This document shows, in pieces, positions 8,388 through 17,315 of a stretch of 64,000 bases of DNA. The notes below the pieces were generated by a model, which was not told where the DNA came from, did not search any database, and was given only the letters and a program-made list of their open reading frames with translations. This stretch comes from [Clostridium] aminophilum. Its GTDB lineage: Bacteria; Bacillota; Clostridia; Lachnospirales; Lachnospiraceae. The stretch's first letter is position 1. Every line of letters starts with the position of its first letter. Position numbers and translations under genes: made by a program. The stretch spans positions 42,858 to 106,857 of the forward strand of contig NZ_FOIL01000005.1 in assembly GCF_900101295.1 (NCBI RefSeq). Direction: 5' to 3'.

Positions 8388-8981
8388 ATGAGAGAGAGCA
8401 GAAAGAGAGAACAGAAAACGGTTCGGGCGTCACACTTGGGAAGCGTGGTACTCGGCGCGATCGCCGGGATGACGGTGATTGTGGTGGCGGCCAGTGCGGC
8501 AGCCACCATTTTTCCGGAGGTGTTTCAGCTCCGGGATGTCCGGGTGGAGACCGAAGCACCGGAGGTGGCGACCCTTCCGCCGGAGAAAGAGGAAGAAGAT
8601 TTCGTGATCTCTCATGAGACGGAAGCGGCGGAGACCGCGGCGGCAGAAACCACGGCGGCGGAGAGTTCGGAGGCGGATCTGGCGGCTGAGGCGCAGAAGG
8701 CGGCGGAAGAGGCTGCCAGGGAAGCGGCCACAAGGGCCGGTGTGACAGAAGCCGAGGGACCGGCGTCGGAGACGACGAGGGCTCACGAAGCGACGAAAGA
8801 GACAAAGCCGGAAGGACCGGCCGGCCCGGGGGCTGAGACCGATTCTCCGGGGGCAAGAGAAAAGAAGGAAGCTTCCAAAGAAGAAAAGAAAGAAAACGGA
8901 AGAGAAAATGAAAATGTGACGCCGGGCAGCGGGAAGCCGGAGGGCAGCCTGCCCGCAGAAAGCGGTCCGGGAGCGGAATAA
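8388..8981 (+). CDS. low-complexity single-pass membrane protein, function unknown
   Basis: A 197-residue protein with a basic N-terminus, one transmembrane segment (about residues 18-42, VVLGAIAGMTVIVVAAS) and then about 150 residues dominated by Ala, Glu, Thr, Gly and Pro. This gives an extended, probably disordered extracytoplasmic tail. There is no lipobox and no enzymatic motif. The composition is Ala/Glu-rich in codons that match this GC-rich genome, so coding is plausible but less certain than for its neighbours. It starts 13 bases before the TauE-like gene ends its leader and is probably co-transcribed with it. I do not recognise a family. Confidence 0.6.
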   Translation: MRESRKREQKTVRASHLGSVVLGAIAGMTVIVVAASAAATIFPEVFQLRDVRVETEAPEVATLPPEKEEEDFVISHETEAAETAAAETTAAESSEADLAAEAQKAAEEAAREAATRAGVTEAEGPASETTRAHEATKETKPEGPAGPGAETDSPGAREKKEASKEEKKENGRENENVTPGSGKPEGSLPAESGPGAE

Positions 8982-8993
8982 AAGGAGAGAGTT

Positions 8994-9761
8994 ATGGAAC
9001 TAACGTGGATGCAGTTTGCGGTTATTCTGCCGCTGGTCGGCCTGGCCGGTTTTGTCGATGCGATCGCCGGGGGCGGCGGTCTGATCTCTCTTCCGGCATA
9101 TATGATCGGAGGACTTCCGGCACATGCCGCGATTGCGACGAATAAGCTCAGCTCCTTTATGGGGACCTCGGTGGCGACCGGAAACTATGTAAAAAAAGGA
9201 TTTGTCAACTGGAAATACGCCGGCATCGGCGCGTTCTGTGCCCTGATCGGATCGTCCGTCGGCGCCAATATCGCTCTTATGATCAGCGATCATATTCTGA
9301 AGATTGCCATGCTGTTTCTTTTACCGGCCATTGCGGTTTATCTGGCAAAGCGGAAGGATTTTGCTCCGATCGGAAAAGAACCGGCCGAGCATGGGAAAAT
9401 GTTCGTCACCGCAGCAGCCGGCCTGATCATCGGACTCTATGACGGCCTGTACGGACCGGGAACGGGGACATTTTTGCTGCTGATTCTGACCGGTTTTGCA
9501 CACATGAAGCTGACGGAGGCAAACGGGGCGACGAAGGTGATCAATCTGACCACCAATATTGCATCTCTGGTCGTGTATCTGATGAACGGACAGCCGGTCA
9601 TCATTCTCGGCCTGTGCGCCGGCGTGTGCAACATGATCGGCAATTATCTCGGATCCAACTTCTTCAGCAGCAAAGGCGCAGGGGCGGTGCGGCCGATTAT
9701 GTTCGTCGTACTGGGAATTTTCTTTGTGAAAGTTCTGTATGATCTGCACCTGTTCGGCTGA
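8994..9761 (+). CDS. TauE/SafE family (DUF81) anion permease
   Basis: A 255-residue membrane protein with two repeats of the TauE/SafE type: an N-terminal GFVDAIAGGGGLISLP segment and a second-half segment (GLYDGLYGPGTGTFLLL) with the matching Gly-rich motif. Seven to eight hydrophobic stretches are visible. Family members export or import small sulfur- or carboxylate-containing anions such as sulfite, sulfoacetate or taurine-derived compounds; the substrate here is unknown. A ribosome site (GGAGAG) precedes the ATG at 8994. Confidence 0.85.
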   Translation: MELTWMQFAVILPLVGLAGFVDAIAGGGGLISLPAYMIGGLPAHAAIATNKLSSFMGTSVATGNYVKKGFVNWKYAGIGAFCALIGSSVGANIALMISDHILKIAMLFLLPAIAVYLAKRKDFAPIGKEPAEHGKMFVTAAAGLIIGLYDGLYGPGTGTFLLLILTGFAHMKLTEANGATKVINLTTNIASLVVYLMNGQPVIILGLCAGVCNMIGNYLGSNFFSSKGAGAVRPIMFVVLGIFFVKVLYDLHLFG

Positions 9762-9809
9762 TCCGGCAGGACGGAAAACGGAAGGATAAAAGAAGAACTC
9801 TTTCAGTGA

Positions 9810-9858
9810 CAGGCAGGAAAGACGGCTGCGGAAAGCCGCCTTTCCTGCCTGTTTGTTT
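9810..9858 (+). terminator. rho-independent terminator
   Basis: A long stem, CAGGCAGGAAAGACGGC (9810-9826) against GCCGCCTTTCCTGCCTG (9835-9851) with one mismatch, is followed by TTTGTTTG. It closes the trp/TauE transcription block ahead of the amino-sugar cluster. Confidence 0.85.
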
Positions 9859-9971
9859 GCGGGCGTTGTTCTGCACCGATTCTTTCAAAACTTTCCGGGC
9901 TTTGTGCATTAAATACAATTTGTAATGGGAAAAATCCGGATAAAAATGTGCAATACGGGTAAAAACTGAAA

Positions 9972-10025
9972 CTATTTTCAAAATAGCAAAGCACTGTTGA
10001 AAATAATTTCAAACAAACCTATACT
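9972..10025 (+). promoter_or_regulatory. promoter overlapping palindromic operators upstream of nanE
   Basis: A promoter is visible: -35 TTGAAA (9997-10002), 17-base spacer, -10 TATACT (10020-10025). The -35 box sits inside a dyad (9997-10012) with TTGAAA and TTTCAA half-sites. A second perfect palindrome, CTATTTT-C-AAAATAG, lies just upstream at 9972-9986. Both are good candidates for binding by the RpiR-family regulator encoded two genes downstream. The regulator-site pairing is inferred. Confidence 0.65.
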
Positions 10026-10052
10026 GAACTTACCAAGCCAAAGGAGGAGAAC

Positions 10053-10754
10053 ATGAACGAGAAAGTGAAACAGATGCAGGACAGTCTGATCGTTTCCTGT
10101 CAGGCACTGGAACATGAACCGCTCCATTCTTCTTTCATCATGGGCCGCATGGCAAAAGCCGCCAAAGAGGGCGGCGCCAGGGGGATCCGGGCAAACACGG
10201 TTGAGGATATCCTTGAGATCCGCAAGAATGTGGACCTGCCGATCATCGGCATTATCAAGCGGGATTATCCGGACTGTGATGTCTACATCACGCCGACGAT
10301 GAAGGAAGTGGATGAGCTGATGGCGGTAAAGCCGGAGATCATCGCACTGGATGCGACCAAACGGCCGAGACCGGACGGAAAAACACTGGATGAGTTTTTC
10401 CGGGAGGTACGTCGAAAATATCCGGATCAGCTTTTTATGGCGGACTGTTCCTCGATTGAGGAGGCGATCCACGCCGACGAGATCGGATTTGATTTTCTGG
10501 GAACGACGATGGTAGGTTACACGCCATACACGAAGGATGAGCACATTGAGAGCCATACCTTTGAGATCATTCGTCAGATCCTGAAAAAGGCCAAACATCC
10601 GGTCATCGCGGAGGGTAATATCGACACTCCGGCGAAGGCGCGGGAGGTTCTGGATCTGGGCTGCTACGCGGTTGTGGTAGGCGGTGCGATTACAAGACCG
10701 CAGAATATCACTCGGAGATTTGTGGAAGCTGTCAATGACAGACCAAGGTACTGA
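10053..10754 (+). CDS. nanE: N-acetylmannosamine-6-phosphate 2-epimerase
   Basis: A 233-residue NanE-type TIM barrel. Recognisable family segments are [15 protein letters not shown] at the N-terminus, [35 protein letters not shown] (catalytic Lys/Asp region) and [10 protein letters not shown]. It interconverts ManNAc-6-P and GlcNAc-6-P in the cytoplasm. It is the first gene of the cluster, follows AAGGAGGAG, and its stop overlaps the start of the RpiR regulator by one base. With the ROK kinase, NagA and NagB downstream it supplies the route from ManNAc to fructose-6-P. The sialate lyase NanA is not in the window. Confidence 0.93.
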   Translation: MNEKVKQMQDSLIVSCQALEHEPLHSSFIMGRMAKAAKEGGARGIRANTVEDILEIRKNVDLPIIGIIKRDYPDCDVYITPTMKEVDELMAVKPEIIALDATKRPRPDGKTLDEFFREVRRKYPDQLFMADCSSIEEAIHADEIGFDFLGTTMVGYTPYTKDEHIESHTFEIIRQILKKAKHPVIAEGNIDTPAKAREVLDLGCYAVVVGGAITRPQNITRRFVEAVNDRPRY

Positions 10755-11614
10755 TGGAAAAATACGAACATAGTCTTTTGCCGAAGATTGAGGCGAATTA
10801 CAGCGAGTTTACCAATATCGAAAAGAATATAGCCGCGTTCTTTCTGAGAGATGATTATCTTCCCGGAAATGATTATACGGCGGATTCGGTGTGCAGGAAG
10901 CTCTATGTTTCACCGGCATCGCTGACGCGCTTCTCAAAAAAACTCGGATTTACCGGTTACCGGGAATTCATCTACGAGTTTCAGAATGAGCGCAGAAACC
11001 GGAGACCGGACAGCAGGGATACGGAGATCGTTTTGGATACCTATCAGGAAATGCTGACGAAGGCGTACAGCCTGATCGACCAGGATCAGATCGACCGGAT
11101 CATCCGGAGCATTCGATCACACCGCAGAATCTTTATCTACGGACTCGGAAGCTCGGGACTTGCAGCGCAGGAGTTCAAAAGCCGCTTCGTGCGGCTGGGC
11201 GTTGATGCGGATGCGGTGGTGGATTCCCACTCCCTTCTGATGAATGCCGCAAGGCTTGGGGAAGAGGCGCTGGTCATCGGAATCAGTTACAGCGGAGCGA
11301 CGGAAGAGGTCATCGACGCCATGTATAAGGCTGTCAAGCGCGGCGCGGAGACAATTCTGATCACCTCGAGAAATGACAACACATTTCACGAGCTGTTCAA
11401 CGAGGTTGTTCTCTGTGCAGTCAAAAAGAATCTGGAGTACGGAGATCTGATCTCCCCGCAGTTCCCGGTTCTCGTGCTGATTGACCGGATCTACGCGGGT
11501 TATGTCCGTGAAAACAATCAGAACAAGCAGATTTATGATGAAACGGTGGAACAGTTTGTCGACCGTTACATCAAATTCGATCAGCGGATCGATTTCGAAA
11601 ACAAAGACAGGTAA
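10754..11614 (+). CDS. MurR/RpiR family transcriptional regulator
   Basis: A 286-residue regulator with an N-terminal HTH_6 domain (about residues 5-80, including SVCRKLYVSPASLTRFSKKLGFTG split as the recognition region) and a C-terminal SIS sugar-phosphate domain (from about residue 125: IFIYGLGSSGLAAQEF and VIGISYSGATEEVI). RpiR proteins of this kind sense phosphosugars such as GlcNAc-6-P or ManNAc-6-P and control NanE/NagAB operons. The ATG overlaps the nanE stop (TGATG), so translation is coupled. It probably binds the palindromes at 9972-10012. Confidence 0.9.
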   Translation: MEKYEHSLLPKIEANYSEFTNIEKNIAAFFLRDDYLPGNDYTADSVCRKLYVSPASLTRFSKKLGFTGYREFIYEFQNERRNRRPDSRDTEIVLDTYQEMLTKAYSLIDQDQIDRIIRSIRSHRRIFIYGLGSSGLAAQEFKSRFVRLGVDADAVVDSHSLLMNAARLGEEALVIGISYSGATEEVIDAMYKAVKRGAETILITSRNDNTFHELFNEVVLCAVKKNLEYGDLISPQFPVLVLIDRIYAGYVRENNQNKQIYDETVEQFVDRYIKFDQRIDFENKDR

Positions 11615-11636
11615 AAGGGGAATTGGAGGTAATCAA

Positions 11637-12905
11637 ATGCAAACGTTACAGGTTATTCTGATTTTGGCAATATTTGTTGCCGGCGTTGTCCTGATGATGA
11701 CAAAGAAACTTCCGGCAATTCTGGCACTGCCGGTGATGGGAATTCTCATCGCGGCGGCAGCCGGTGTACCTTTTGTTTCTTCCGATAAGGAGACACAGAC
11801 CATCACGAATTTTGTTATCACACAGGGCGCGGCGAAACTCGGCGGCACCATCGTTGTCACAATCTTCGGCGCTATTTTTGCCAGAGTGATTCAGAAAGAG
11901 GGAATCTCGGATGCCATCATCCGCAAGGCGGCAGAGCTGGCCGGCGATAAGGCCATTGCCATCGCTCTCGCGCTGACCGCGGCTACCGCCATCATCTTCA
12001 CATCCATGAGCGGAGCAGGTCCGGTGATCATGGTTTCCCAGATTGCCATTCCGCTGATGCTGTCCGCGGGCATTGCCCCGGTTGCGGCGGCAAGCCTTGT
12101 ACTGTTCGGCCTGAACATCGGCCTTCTCTTTAACGTTTCCCAGTATCAGCTCTATGTGGACACCATCGGCATGGAGATGAGCGTGATCAAGAGCACTTCT
12201 CTCGTGATGGGCGTTGTCTGCATTCTGGTAACCGTTGCGTACATTTTTGTGAACGTTAAGAAGACAGAGGGCGCACACTGGGCAATGCAGGCTCCTAGCG
12301 CGAAGGTATCCCCGATCGCCATGGTGATGCCGCTTCTTCCGGTGCTTCTGGTATTCCTGTTTAAGATGGATGCCAATGTTGCACTGCTGATTTCGATTCT
12401 TGTCACATCTCTCATCACAAAGCCGTCCGAGACCGTTCAGGTTATCTCCGGATCCGTTGTGGAGGGAATCAAGGATGTTGCCGGTGTTATCGCGCTGATG
12501 ATGGGAATCGGCATTCTCTTAAACGGTGTGGCGGCAAAGGCTACTTCTGCTCTCATGCAGCCGGTGATCGGAGCCATCCTTCCGTCGGATAAGATCGTCT
12601 ATGTCATCCTCTTCACCGTACTGTCTCCGCTGGCTTTGTACAGAGGTCCGCTCAACATGTACGGTCTCGGAAGCGGTCTTGCCAACATTTTCCTGCAGGC
12701 AGGCTCTCTTTCCGCATCGGCAGTCGGAATGGCACTGCGCAGCACCAGCGTGGTTCAGTGCGTATCCGATCCCACCAACACGCAGAACGTTATCGTGGCA
12801 GATTATGCGAAGGTTGATGTCAATGACATCCTGAAGTCCACACTGCCGTATACCATGGTGATGGCACTTGCGATCCTGGTTTACACCGCAGCAGTACATT
12901 TCTGA
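11637..12905 (+). CDS. GntP/citrate-transporter-like permease
   Basis: A 422-residue membrane protein with about 11-12 hydrophobic segments. The start at ATG 11637 follows GGAGG at 11625-11629; a longer in-frame extension back to 11481 lies inside the regulator gene and is rejected. Features such as FARVIQKEGISDAIIRKAAEL, FTSMSGAGPVIMVSQI and the long internal helices resemble the ion-transporter superfamily (gluconate/citrate/CitMHS-type) of secondary carriers for organic acids. Neighbouring genes suggest it imports the cluster's substrate, perhaps an acidic sugar derivative. Family assignment is moderate and substrate is unknown. Confidence 0.7.
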   Translation: MQTLQVILILAIFVAGVVLMMTKKLPAILALPVMGILIAAAAGVPFVSSDKETQTITNFVITQGAAKLGGTIVVTIFGAIFARVIQKEGISDAIIRKAAELAGDKAIAIALALTAATAIIFTSMSGAGPVIMVSQIAIPLMLSAGIAPVAAASLVLFGLNIGLLFNVSQYQLYVDTIGMEMSVIKSTSLVMGVVCILVTVAYIFVNVKKTEGAHWAMQAPSAKVSPIAMVMPLLPVLLVFLFKMDANVALLISILVTSLITKPSETVQVISGSVVEGIKDVAGVIALMMGIGILLNGVAAKATSALMQPVIGAILPSDKIVYVILFTVLSPLALYRGPLNMYGLGSGLANIFLQAGSLSASAVGMALRSTSVVQCVSDPTNTQNVIVADYAKVDVNDILKSTLPYTMVMALAILVYTAAVHF

Positions 12906-12927
12906 TAAAACAATAAGGTGAAAGGTG

Positions 12928-12957
12928 CTCCGGCAGACGGCATATCGGCTGCCGGAG
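12928..12957 (+). other. intergenic hairpin
   Basis: CTCCGGCAG (12928-12936) pairs perfectly with CTGCCGGAG (12949-12957) around a 12-base loop, followed only by TCCCTTAT. It is possibly a partial terminator or mRNA-stability element between transporter and hydantoinase-like gene. Confidence 0.5.
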
Positions 12958-13024
12958 TCCCTTATACCGGAAGAGTAAGGCGGGATTCACCCGCAGATTC
13001 GATTGTAAAGAAAGGTTATTTCTC

Positions 13025-15199
13025 ATGAACGATGCAATGAAGAAAGAAATCCAGAACAGAAAGGTCAGAATCGGAATCGACGTCGGCGGCACATTTACCG
13101 ATGCTGTGGTTGTCGATAATTCGACCTATGAAATTATCGCAAAGGAAAAGGTTCCGACCACGCATCATGCGGAACATGGTGTGGCGGAAGGTATTGTTCA
13201 GGCCATCGATCAGGTGCTGACGAAAAACAATATTTCTCCGGATGATGTCATCTTCATTGCGCACGGAACGACTCAGGCGACCAACGCGCTTTTGGAGGGC
13301 GACGTCGCGCGGGTCGGCATTATCGGAATGGGAACTGGCCTGGAAGCCGAGCGCTCCAAAGGGGAGACGCGGGTCGGCAATATCGAGCTTGCGCCGGGCA
13401 AATATCTCTGCACAGAACATTGTTTCCTGGATTCCAGAGAACTCACGGATGAGCGCATCCGCGAGGCGGTGACCGAACTGAAAGACAAGGGATGTGAAGT
13501 GATCGTCGCTTCCGAGAGCTATTCGGTCGACAATCCGGAAAACGAAATGCGTGTGATCCGCATCGCCGGAGAGTGCGGAATGCTTGCAACCGGCGGATAT
13601 GAGATCTCCCAGCTCTACGGCCTGAAGGCGAGAACCAGAACCGCGGTGGTCAATGCGGCGCTGATTCCGAAGATGATGGAGACGGCCGACATGACCGAAG
13701 AGGCGGTCAAGAATTCCGGCATCCGCAAACCGCTGATGATCATGCGCTGCGACGGCGGCGTTATGAGCATCGATGAGGTGCGGAAACGCCCGATTCTGAC
13801 CATGCTGTCGGGACTTGCGGCCGGTGTCGCGGGTGCTCTCATGTACGAGAAGATCACGGACGGTGTCTTTCTCGAGGCGGGCGGTACGTCAACGGATATC
13901 TCCGCCATCCGCGACGGAAAAGTCATGATCAAGAATGCCACTGTCGGCGGCCATAAACTCTACCTGACATCTCTGGATGTCCGCACTGTCGGCATCGCGG
14001 GCGGAAGTATGATCGTGGTGGAAAACGGCACTTTGACCGATGTCGGTCCGCGCTCGGCCCACATTGCCGATCTGGAGTATGAAGTGTTCGCCGATCCGGA
14101 GGAGATGAAGGATCCGAAGATCGTTCTCATCGCTCCGAGACCGGATGATGAGGCAAAATACGCGGCGGTGGAGTGTTCGGACGGAAAACGGTACTCGCTG
14201 ACCCTTGCCGGCGCGGCGAACATCCTCGGACTGGTTCCGGAACAGGATTACGCGAAGGGAAATGCCCGGGCGGCCGAGACGGCATGGCAGGCACTGGCGG
14301 ATCTCACCGGAATGACCGTGGAGGATCTCTGCACGAAAGCACTGGACATTGGCGTCTCTAAGGTGAATGAGATTGTACAGGCGCTGGTGAAGGACTATGA
14401 TCTGAATCCGAATCTGATCTATCTGGTCGGCGGCGGCGGCTCCGCTTCGGTTATCACGCCGTATCTGAGCCGGAAGTCGGGAATCCGCTTCCGCATTGCG
14501 GAAAATGCGCCCTACATCTCCACCATCGGCGTGTCTCTGGCGATGGTGCGCGAGCAGATCGAGCGAAATGTGGCAAATCCCACCGAGGACGATATCCGGA
14601 AGATCCGCCACGATGTGCTGGAAGTCATCACCAGAGCGGGAGCCGACCCGGCAACCGTGGAGATTTCCATCGATGTGGACAGCCAGAAGAATATTCTCCG
14701 GGCGACGGCAACCGGAGCGACGGAACTCCGCACAAAGGATCGCGGGACGAAGACGATCAGCGAGGAGGAGCGCGTAAAGATCCTCGCGGAAGGACTTCAG
14801 ACGGATACCGCGAATATCGAGAAACTCGGGGAAGAGGGAAGATGGCATGCCTATGAGGCCTGCCTGGAGAAAAAGAGCTTTTTCGGCCTTTTCCGAAGCA
14901 AAAAGAGAGTGGTTCGCGTGATGGATGAGGAGGGCGTCATCCGCCTTCAGAAAGACCGCGCGGCTGCGATGATCTTTGACAAGAACGGTCTGAAGCAGGG
15001 ATTCTCGGAATTTCTGGACAGCATGACGCAGTACAGTGATGCCGGCGCGGTTCTTCCGAAGACCTATCTTTTCTTTGGGCAGAAGATGAGCGACCTCAGC
15101 GGCGTTCAGACCAAAGAGCAGCTGATGAACCTTGCGGATATGGATCTGGAATTTGTATCCGATACTCAGAAAATTATAGCAGTCTGTGCGAAGGATTGA
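13025..15199 (+). CDS. hydantoinase/oxoprolinase family ATPase (HyuA-like)
   Basis: A 724-residue protein with the hydantoinase/oxoprolinase architecture. The N-terminal Hydant_A_N part contains RIGIDVGGTFTDAVVVD (phosphate-binding) and IAHGTTQATNALLEG. The central Hydantoinase_A part contains GLAAGVAGA and LEAGGTSTDISAI, followed by GIAGGSMIVV and the later LVGGGGSASV. Characterised relatives use ATP to open cyclic amides (5-oxoproline, hydantoins) or carboxylate ketones. No HyuB partner is encoded nearby, so its reaction cannot be named. The region after about residue 560, including a short FFGLFRSKKRVVRVMDEEG segment, is less typical. Placement inside an amino-sugar cluster is unusual. Confidence 0.8.
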   Translation: MNDAMKKEIQNRKVRIGIDVGGTFTDAVVVDNSTYEIIAKEKVPTTHHAEHGVAEGIVQAIDQVLTKNNISPDDVIFIAHGTTQATNALLEGDVARVGIIGMGTGLEAERSKGETRVGNIELAPGKYLCTEHCFLDSRELTDERIREAVTELKDKGCEVIVASESYSVDNPENEMRVIRIAGECGMLATGGYEISQLYGLKARTRTAVVNAALIPKMMETADMTEEAVKNSGIRKPLMIMRCDGGVMSIDEVRKRPILTMLSGLAAGVAGALMYEKITDGVFLEAGGTSTDISAIRDGKVMIKNATVGGHKLYLTSLDVRTVGIAGGSMIVVENGTLTDVGPRSAHIADLEYEVFADPEEMKDPKIVLIAPRPDDEAKYAAVECSDGKRYSLTLAGAANILGLVPEQDYAKGNARAAETAWQALADLTGMTVEDLCTKALDIGVSKVNEIVQALVKDYDLNPNLIYLVGGGGSASVITPYLSRKSGIRFRIAENAPYISTIGVSLAMVREQIERNVANPTEDDIRKIRHDVLEVITRAGADPATVEISIDVDSQKNILRATATGATELRTKDRGTKTISEEERVKILAEGLQTDTANIEKLGEEGRWHAYEACLEKKSFFGLFRSKKRVVRVMDEEGVIRLQKDRAAAMIFDKNGLKQGFSEFLDSMTQYSDAGAVLPKTYLFFGQKMSDLSGVQTKEQLMNLADMDLEFVSDTQKIIAVCAKD

Positions 15200-15201
15200 C
15201 G

Positions 15202-15939
15202 ATGAGTTTGAATGATGCGATTGCATTGGCGAAAAGTCTTTGTCATGAAGAGTGCATGGATCTTCTCCTGATGCAGGATCCGGCGGCCGCGAAAATCCCG
15301 GACGATTCCTTCCGGTATTATACGGAGAGCAGCATACGCATGGGAAAAGAGGCCGCGAACGCGCTTCTGACCTCCTGCGGAGCTCGGCCGGGTCATATCG
15401 GAATGGAGATCTGGGCCCGGTTGTGCGCGGAGGCGTGCGGGGTCCGCGTGCAGTGCGTGAAAGAGAATTCCGATCGGGGCTTCGGGCTGGAAATTGCCGC
15501 CAACACGGTGTTTGAACAGGGAACCTGTACGGTGGTGCTGAACGAGGATCTCATATCGGAAAAATATGAGTGCACAAAAGAAATTCCGGAAATCGGCGAG
15601 AGCGGCGTGGACCAGATGCTGAGTCTTCATCTGGCCCATGAGTATTTTCACTGTCTGGAATACCTGAAAAACGGGAGAGTGTACCGTCTTCTCAAACCGG
15701 CGAGGAAAGCCGGTTTCCTCGGAATCCGGGAATGCCGGATCCGGGCGGCATCGGAGATCGCGGCACATACCTTTGCCAATGAAGTGATGAAGTCGGCGGT
15801 GCCGCCGCCGGTCATTGATTATCTGACCATGCTCCGGCGGGGAGAACTTTCTCCGGAGGTTTTGGAAGAGCTTGTAACGAACATGCGCCGGAAGCGAGAG
15901 AAGGTAACCAGACCGGCCGCAGTGGAATTCGCCATGTGA
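15202..15939 (+). CDS. uncharacterised protein with HEXXH metallopeptidase-like motif
   Basis: A 245-residue soluble protein. ATG 15202 is preferred to a TTG at 15196 because AAGGA at 15191-15195 then sits at a workable distance. The key feature is HEYFH at residues 146-150 in a helix-like context (LHLAHEYFHCLEYL), with a candidate third zinc ligand Glu185 (RAASEIAAH) 35 residues later, as in gluzincin-type metallopeptidases. There is no signal peptide, so it should be cytoplasmic. It lies 2 bases after the hydantoinase-like gene and just ahead of the FAD oxidoreductase, suggesting joint action. I do not recognise a family, and the catalytic role is inferred from the motif only. Confidence 0.7.
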   Translation: MSLNDAIALAKSLCHEECMDLLLMQDPAAAKIPDDSFRYYTESSIRMGKEAANALLTSCGARPGHIGMEIWARLCAEACGVRVQCVKENSDRGFGLEIAANTVFEQGTCTVVLNEDLISEKYECTKEIPEIGESGVDQMLSLHLAHEYFHCLEYLKNGRVYRLLKPARKAGFLGIRECRIRAASEIAAHTFANEVMKSAVPPPVIDYLTMLRRGELSPEVLEELVTNMRRKREKVTRPAAVEFAM

Positions 15940-15958
15940 AGAGAGGTTGGACCAGAAG

Positions 15959-17293
15959 ATGAAGATGTTCAGGTATGGCAGCCGGGATATCCCGGTGATC
16001 GGAACGTTTGATACAGTGATCGTGGGCGGCGGGACTGCCGGAGCGTCCTGCGGAATCAGTGCGGCGAGAGAGGGAAACCGCGTGCTCATCGTGGAAAAAA
16101 GCATTTCGCTGGGCGGAGCGGCAGTCAATGCGCTGGTGACACCGGTGATGGAGTCTTTTGTTCCGCATGAGCGGAATTTCGGAGAGATCGAGGAAGAACT
16201 GAAAAAAATCGGTGTTCGGACGAGAGACGGCATCATGGAGTATGTCTATTCCACACCGGAGACGCGTTGTGAGGCGCTGGAACACCTCTTTTACGGCTAC
16301 GGCGGAGAAGTACTCTACGATACCGTTCTGGTTGACGTGATCAAAGAGGGAAAGAAGATCGTCATGGCGGTTCTCTCCAACACCGACGGTCTGTGTGCGG
16401 TATCCGCGGATCAGTTCGTCGATGCGACCGGTGACGCGCTTTTGTCGAGACTGGCCGGGGTTCCCACCGTGTCCGGAGACGGGGACGGAAACAACCAGAT
16501 GGCCAGTCTTCGCTTTGAGATGGGCGGAATTGATGTGGAAAAATATCGGGAATACTGTCTGTCTCTGAAGGATAGTTTTTCGCCGCTCACCTCTGGATTC
16601 TTCTTTGAATCGGCGATGGTTCGGAATAAAGGCTTCAAACTGGAACCGATTTTCCGGAAGGGTATCGAAAACGGGTACCTAAAGGAAGAAGATCTTGTCT
16701 ACTATCAGTGCTTTTCTCTTCCGGGCGAGCCTGGCTGTATGTCCTTTAACTGTCCGCATCTTTCTTTCATGAAGAAGAATACGGATGCCCTTGCGCGCTC
16801 ACAGGCGATCGCGGAAGGACATAAAATGATCCGCAGACTGGTCATTTTTCTTCAGAATATGATGCCGGGATTCGAGAACAGTTTTCTGATCCGTGTCGCC
16901 AGCGAGATCGGAATCCGGGAGTCCTACCGCATTGTCGGAAAGTATGTGCTGAATGAGGATGACTATATCCGGCGTGCCCGGTTTGAGGATCCGGTGGCAA
17001 AGGGTGACTGGTATATTGACGTTCACTCGGCGACAAAGGGGCTGGTTCACATGGAAAAATACATGCGCGGCGAGTATTACGAGATTCCGTACCGCAGCCT
17101 GATCAACGATACCGTGGACAATATGCTCACCATCGGACGCTGCATCTCGACGACATTTCTTGTTCAGGCCAGCATCCGCGTTCAGGCCTGTGTCACCGAT
17201 CAGGGAGACTGTGCCGGAAAGGCCTGCGCGAGAGCCAGGAAGGCGGGCAAAGAGCTGGCGGAATTTGACGGAAAAGGACTCTGTGAGAACTGA
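15959..17293 (+). CDS. FAD-dependent oxidoreductase (FAD_oxidored-like)
   Basis: A 444-residue flavoprotein. An N-terminal Rossmann motif, GGGTAG (residues 23-28) within DTVIVGGGTAGASCGISA, is followed by the acidic end of strand 2 (VEKS) and GGAAVNALVTPVM. The C-terminal part has the FAD-closing segment NMLTIGRCISTTFLVQASIRVQ (positions about 17123-17185), typical of the pfam12831 family. ATG 15959 gives the best spacing from GAGAGG (15941-15946); TTG 15947 and ATG 15965 are alternatives. It presumably oxidises or reduces the cluster's sugar-derived substrate or an intermediate; the actual substrate is unknown. Confidence 0.82.
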   Translation: MKMFRYGSRDIPVIGTFDTVIVGGGTAGASCGISAAREGNRVLIVEKSISLGGAAVNALVTPVMESFVPHERNFGEIEEELKKIGVRTRDGIMEYVYSTPETRCEALEHLFYGYGGEVLYDTVLVDVIKEGKKIVMAVLSNTDGLCAVSADQFVDATGDALLSRLAGVPTVSGDGDGNNQMASLRFEMGGIDVEKYREYCLSLKDSFSPLTSGFFFESAMVRNKGFKLEPIFRKGIENGYLKEEDLVYYQCFSLPGEPGCMSFNCPHLSFMKKNTDALARSQAIAEGHKMIRRLVIFLQNMMPGFENSFLIRVASEIGIRESYRIVGKYVLNEDDYIRRARFEDPVAKGDWYIDVHSATKGLVHMEKYMRGEYYEIPYRSLINDTVDNMLTIGRCISTTFLVQASIRVQACVTDQGDCAGKACARARKAGKELAEFDGKGLCEN

Positions 17294-17315
17294 CGGGAAA
17301 CAAGGAGAGGAACAC

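Noticed and set aside
11481..11636. N-terminal extension of the GntP-like transporter
   Set aside because: Lies inside the RpiR gene; the ATG at 11637 has a strong ribosome site and gives the normal length.
13889..15226. Minus-strand open frame across the hydantoinase-like gene
   Set aside because: Codon shadow; no start signal, no family motif, and the sense gene is strongly supported.
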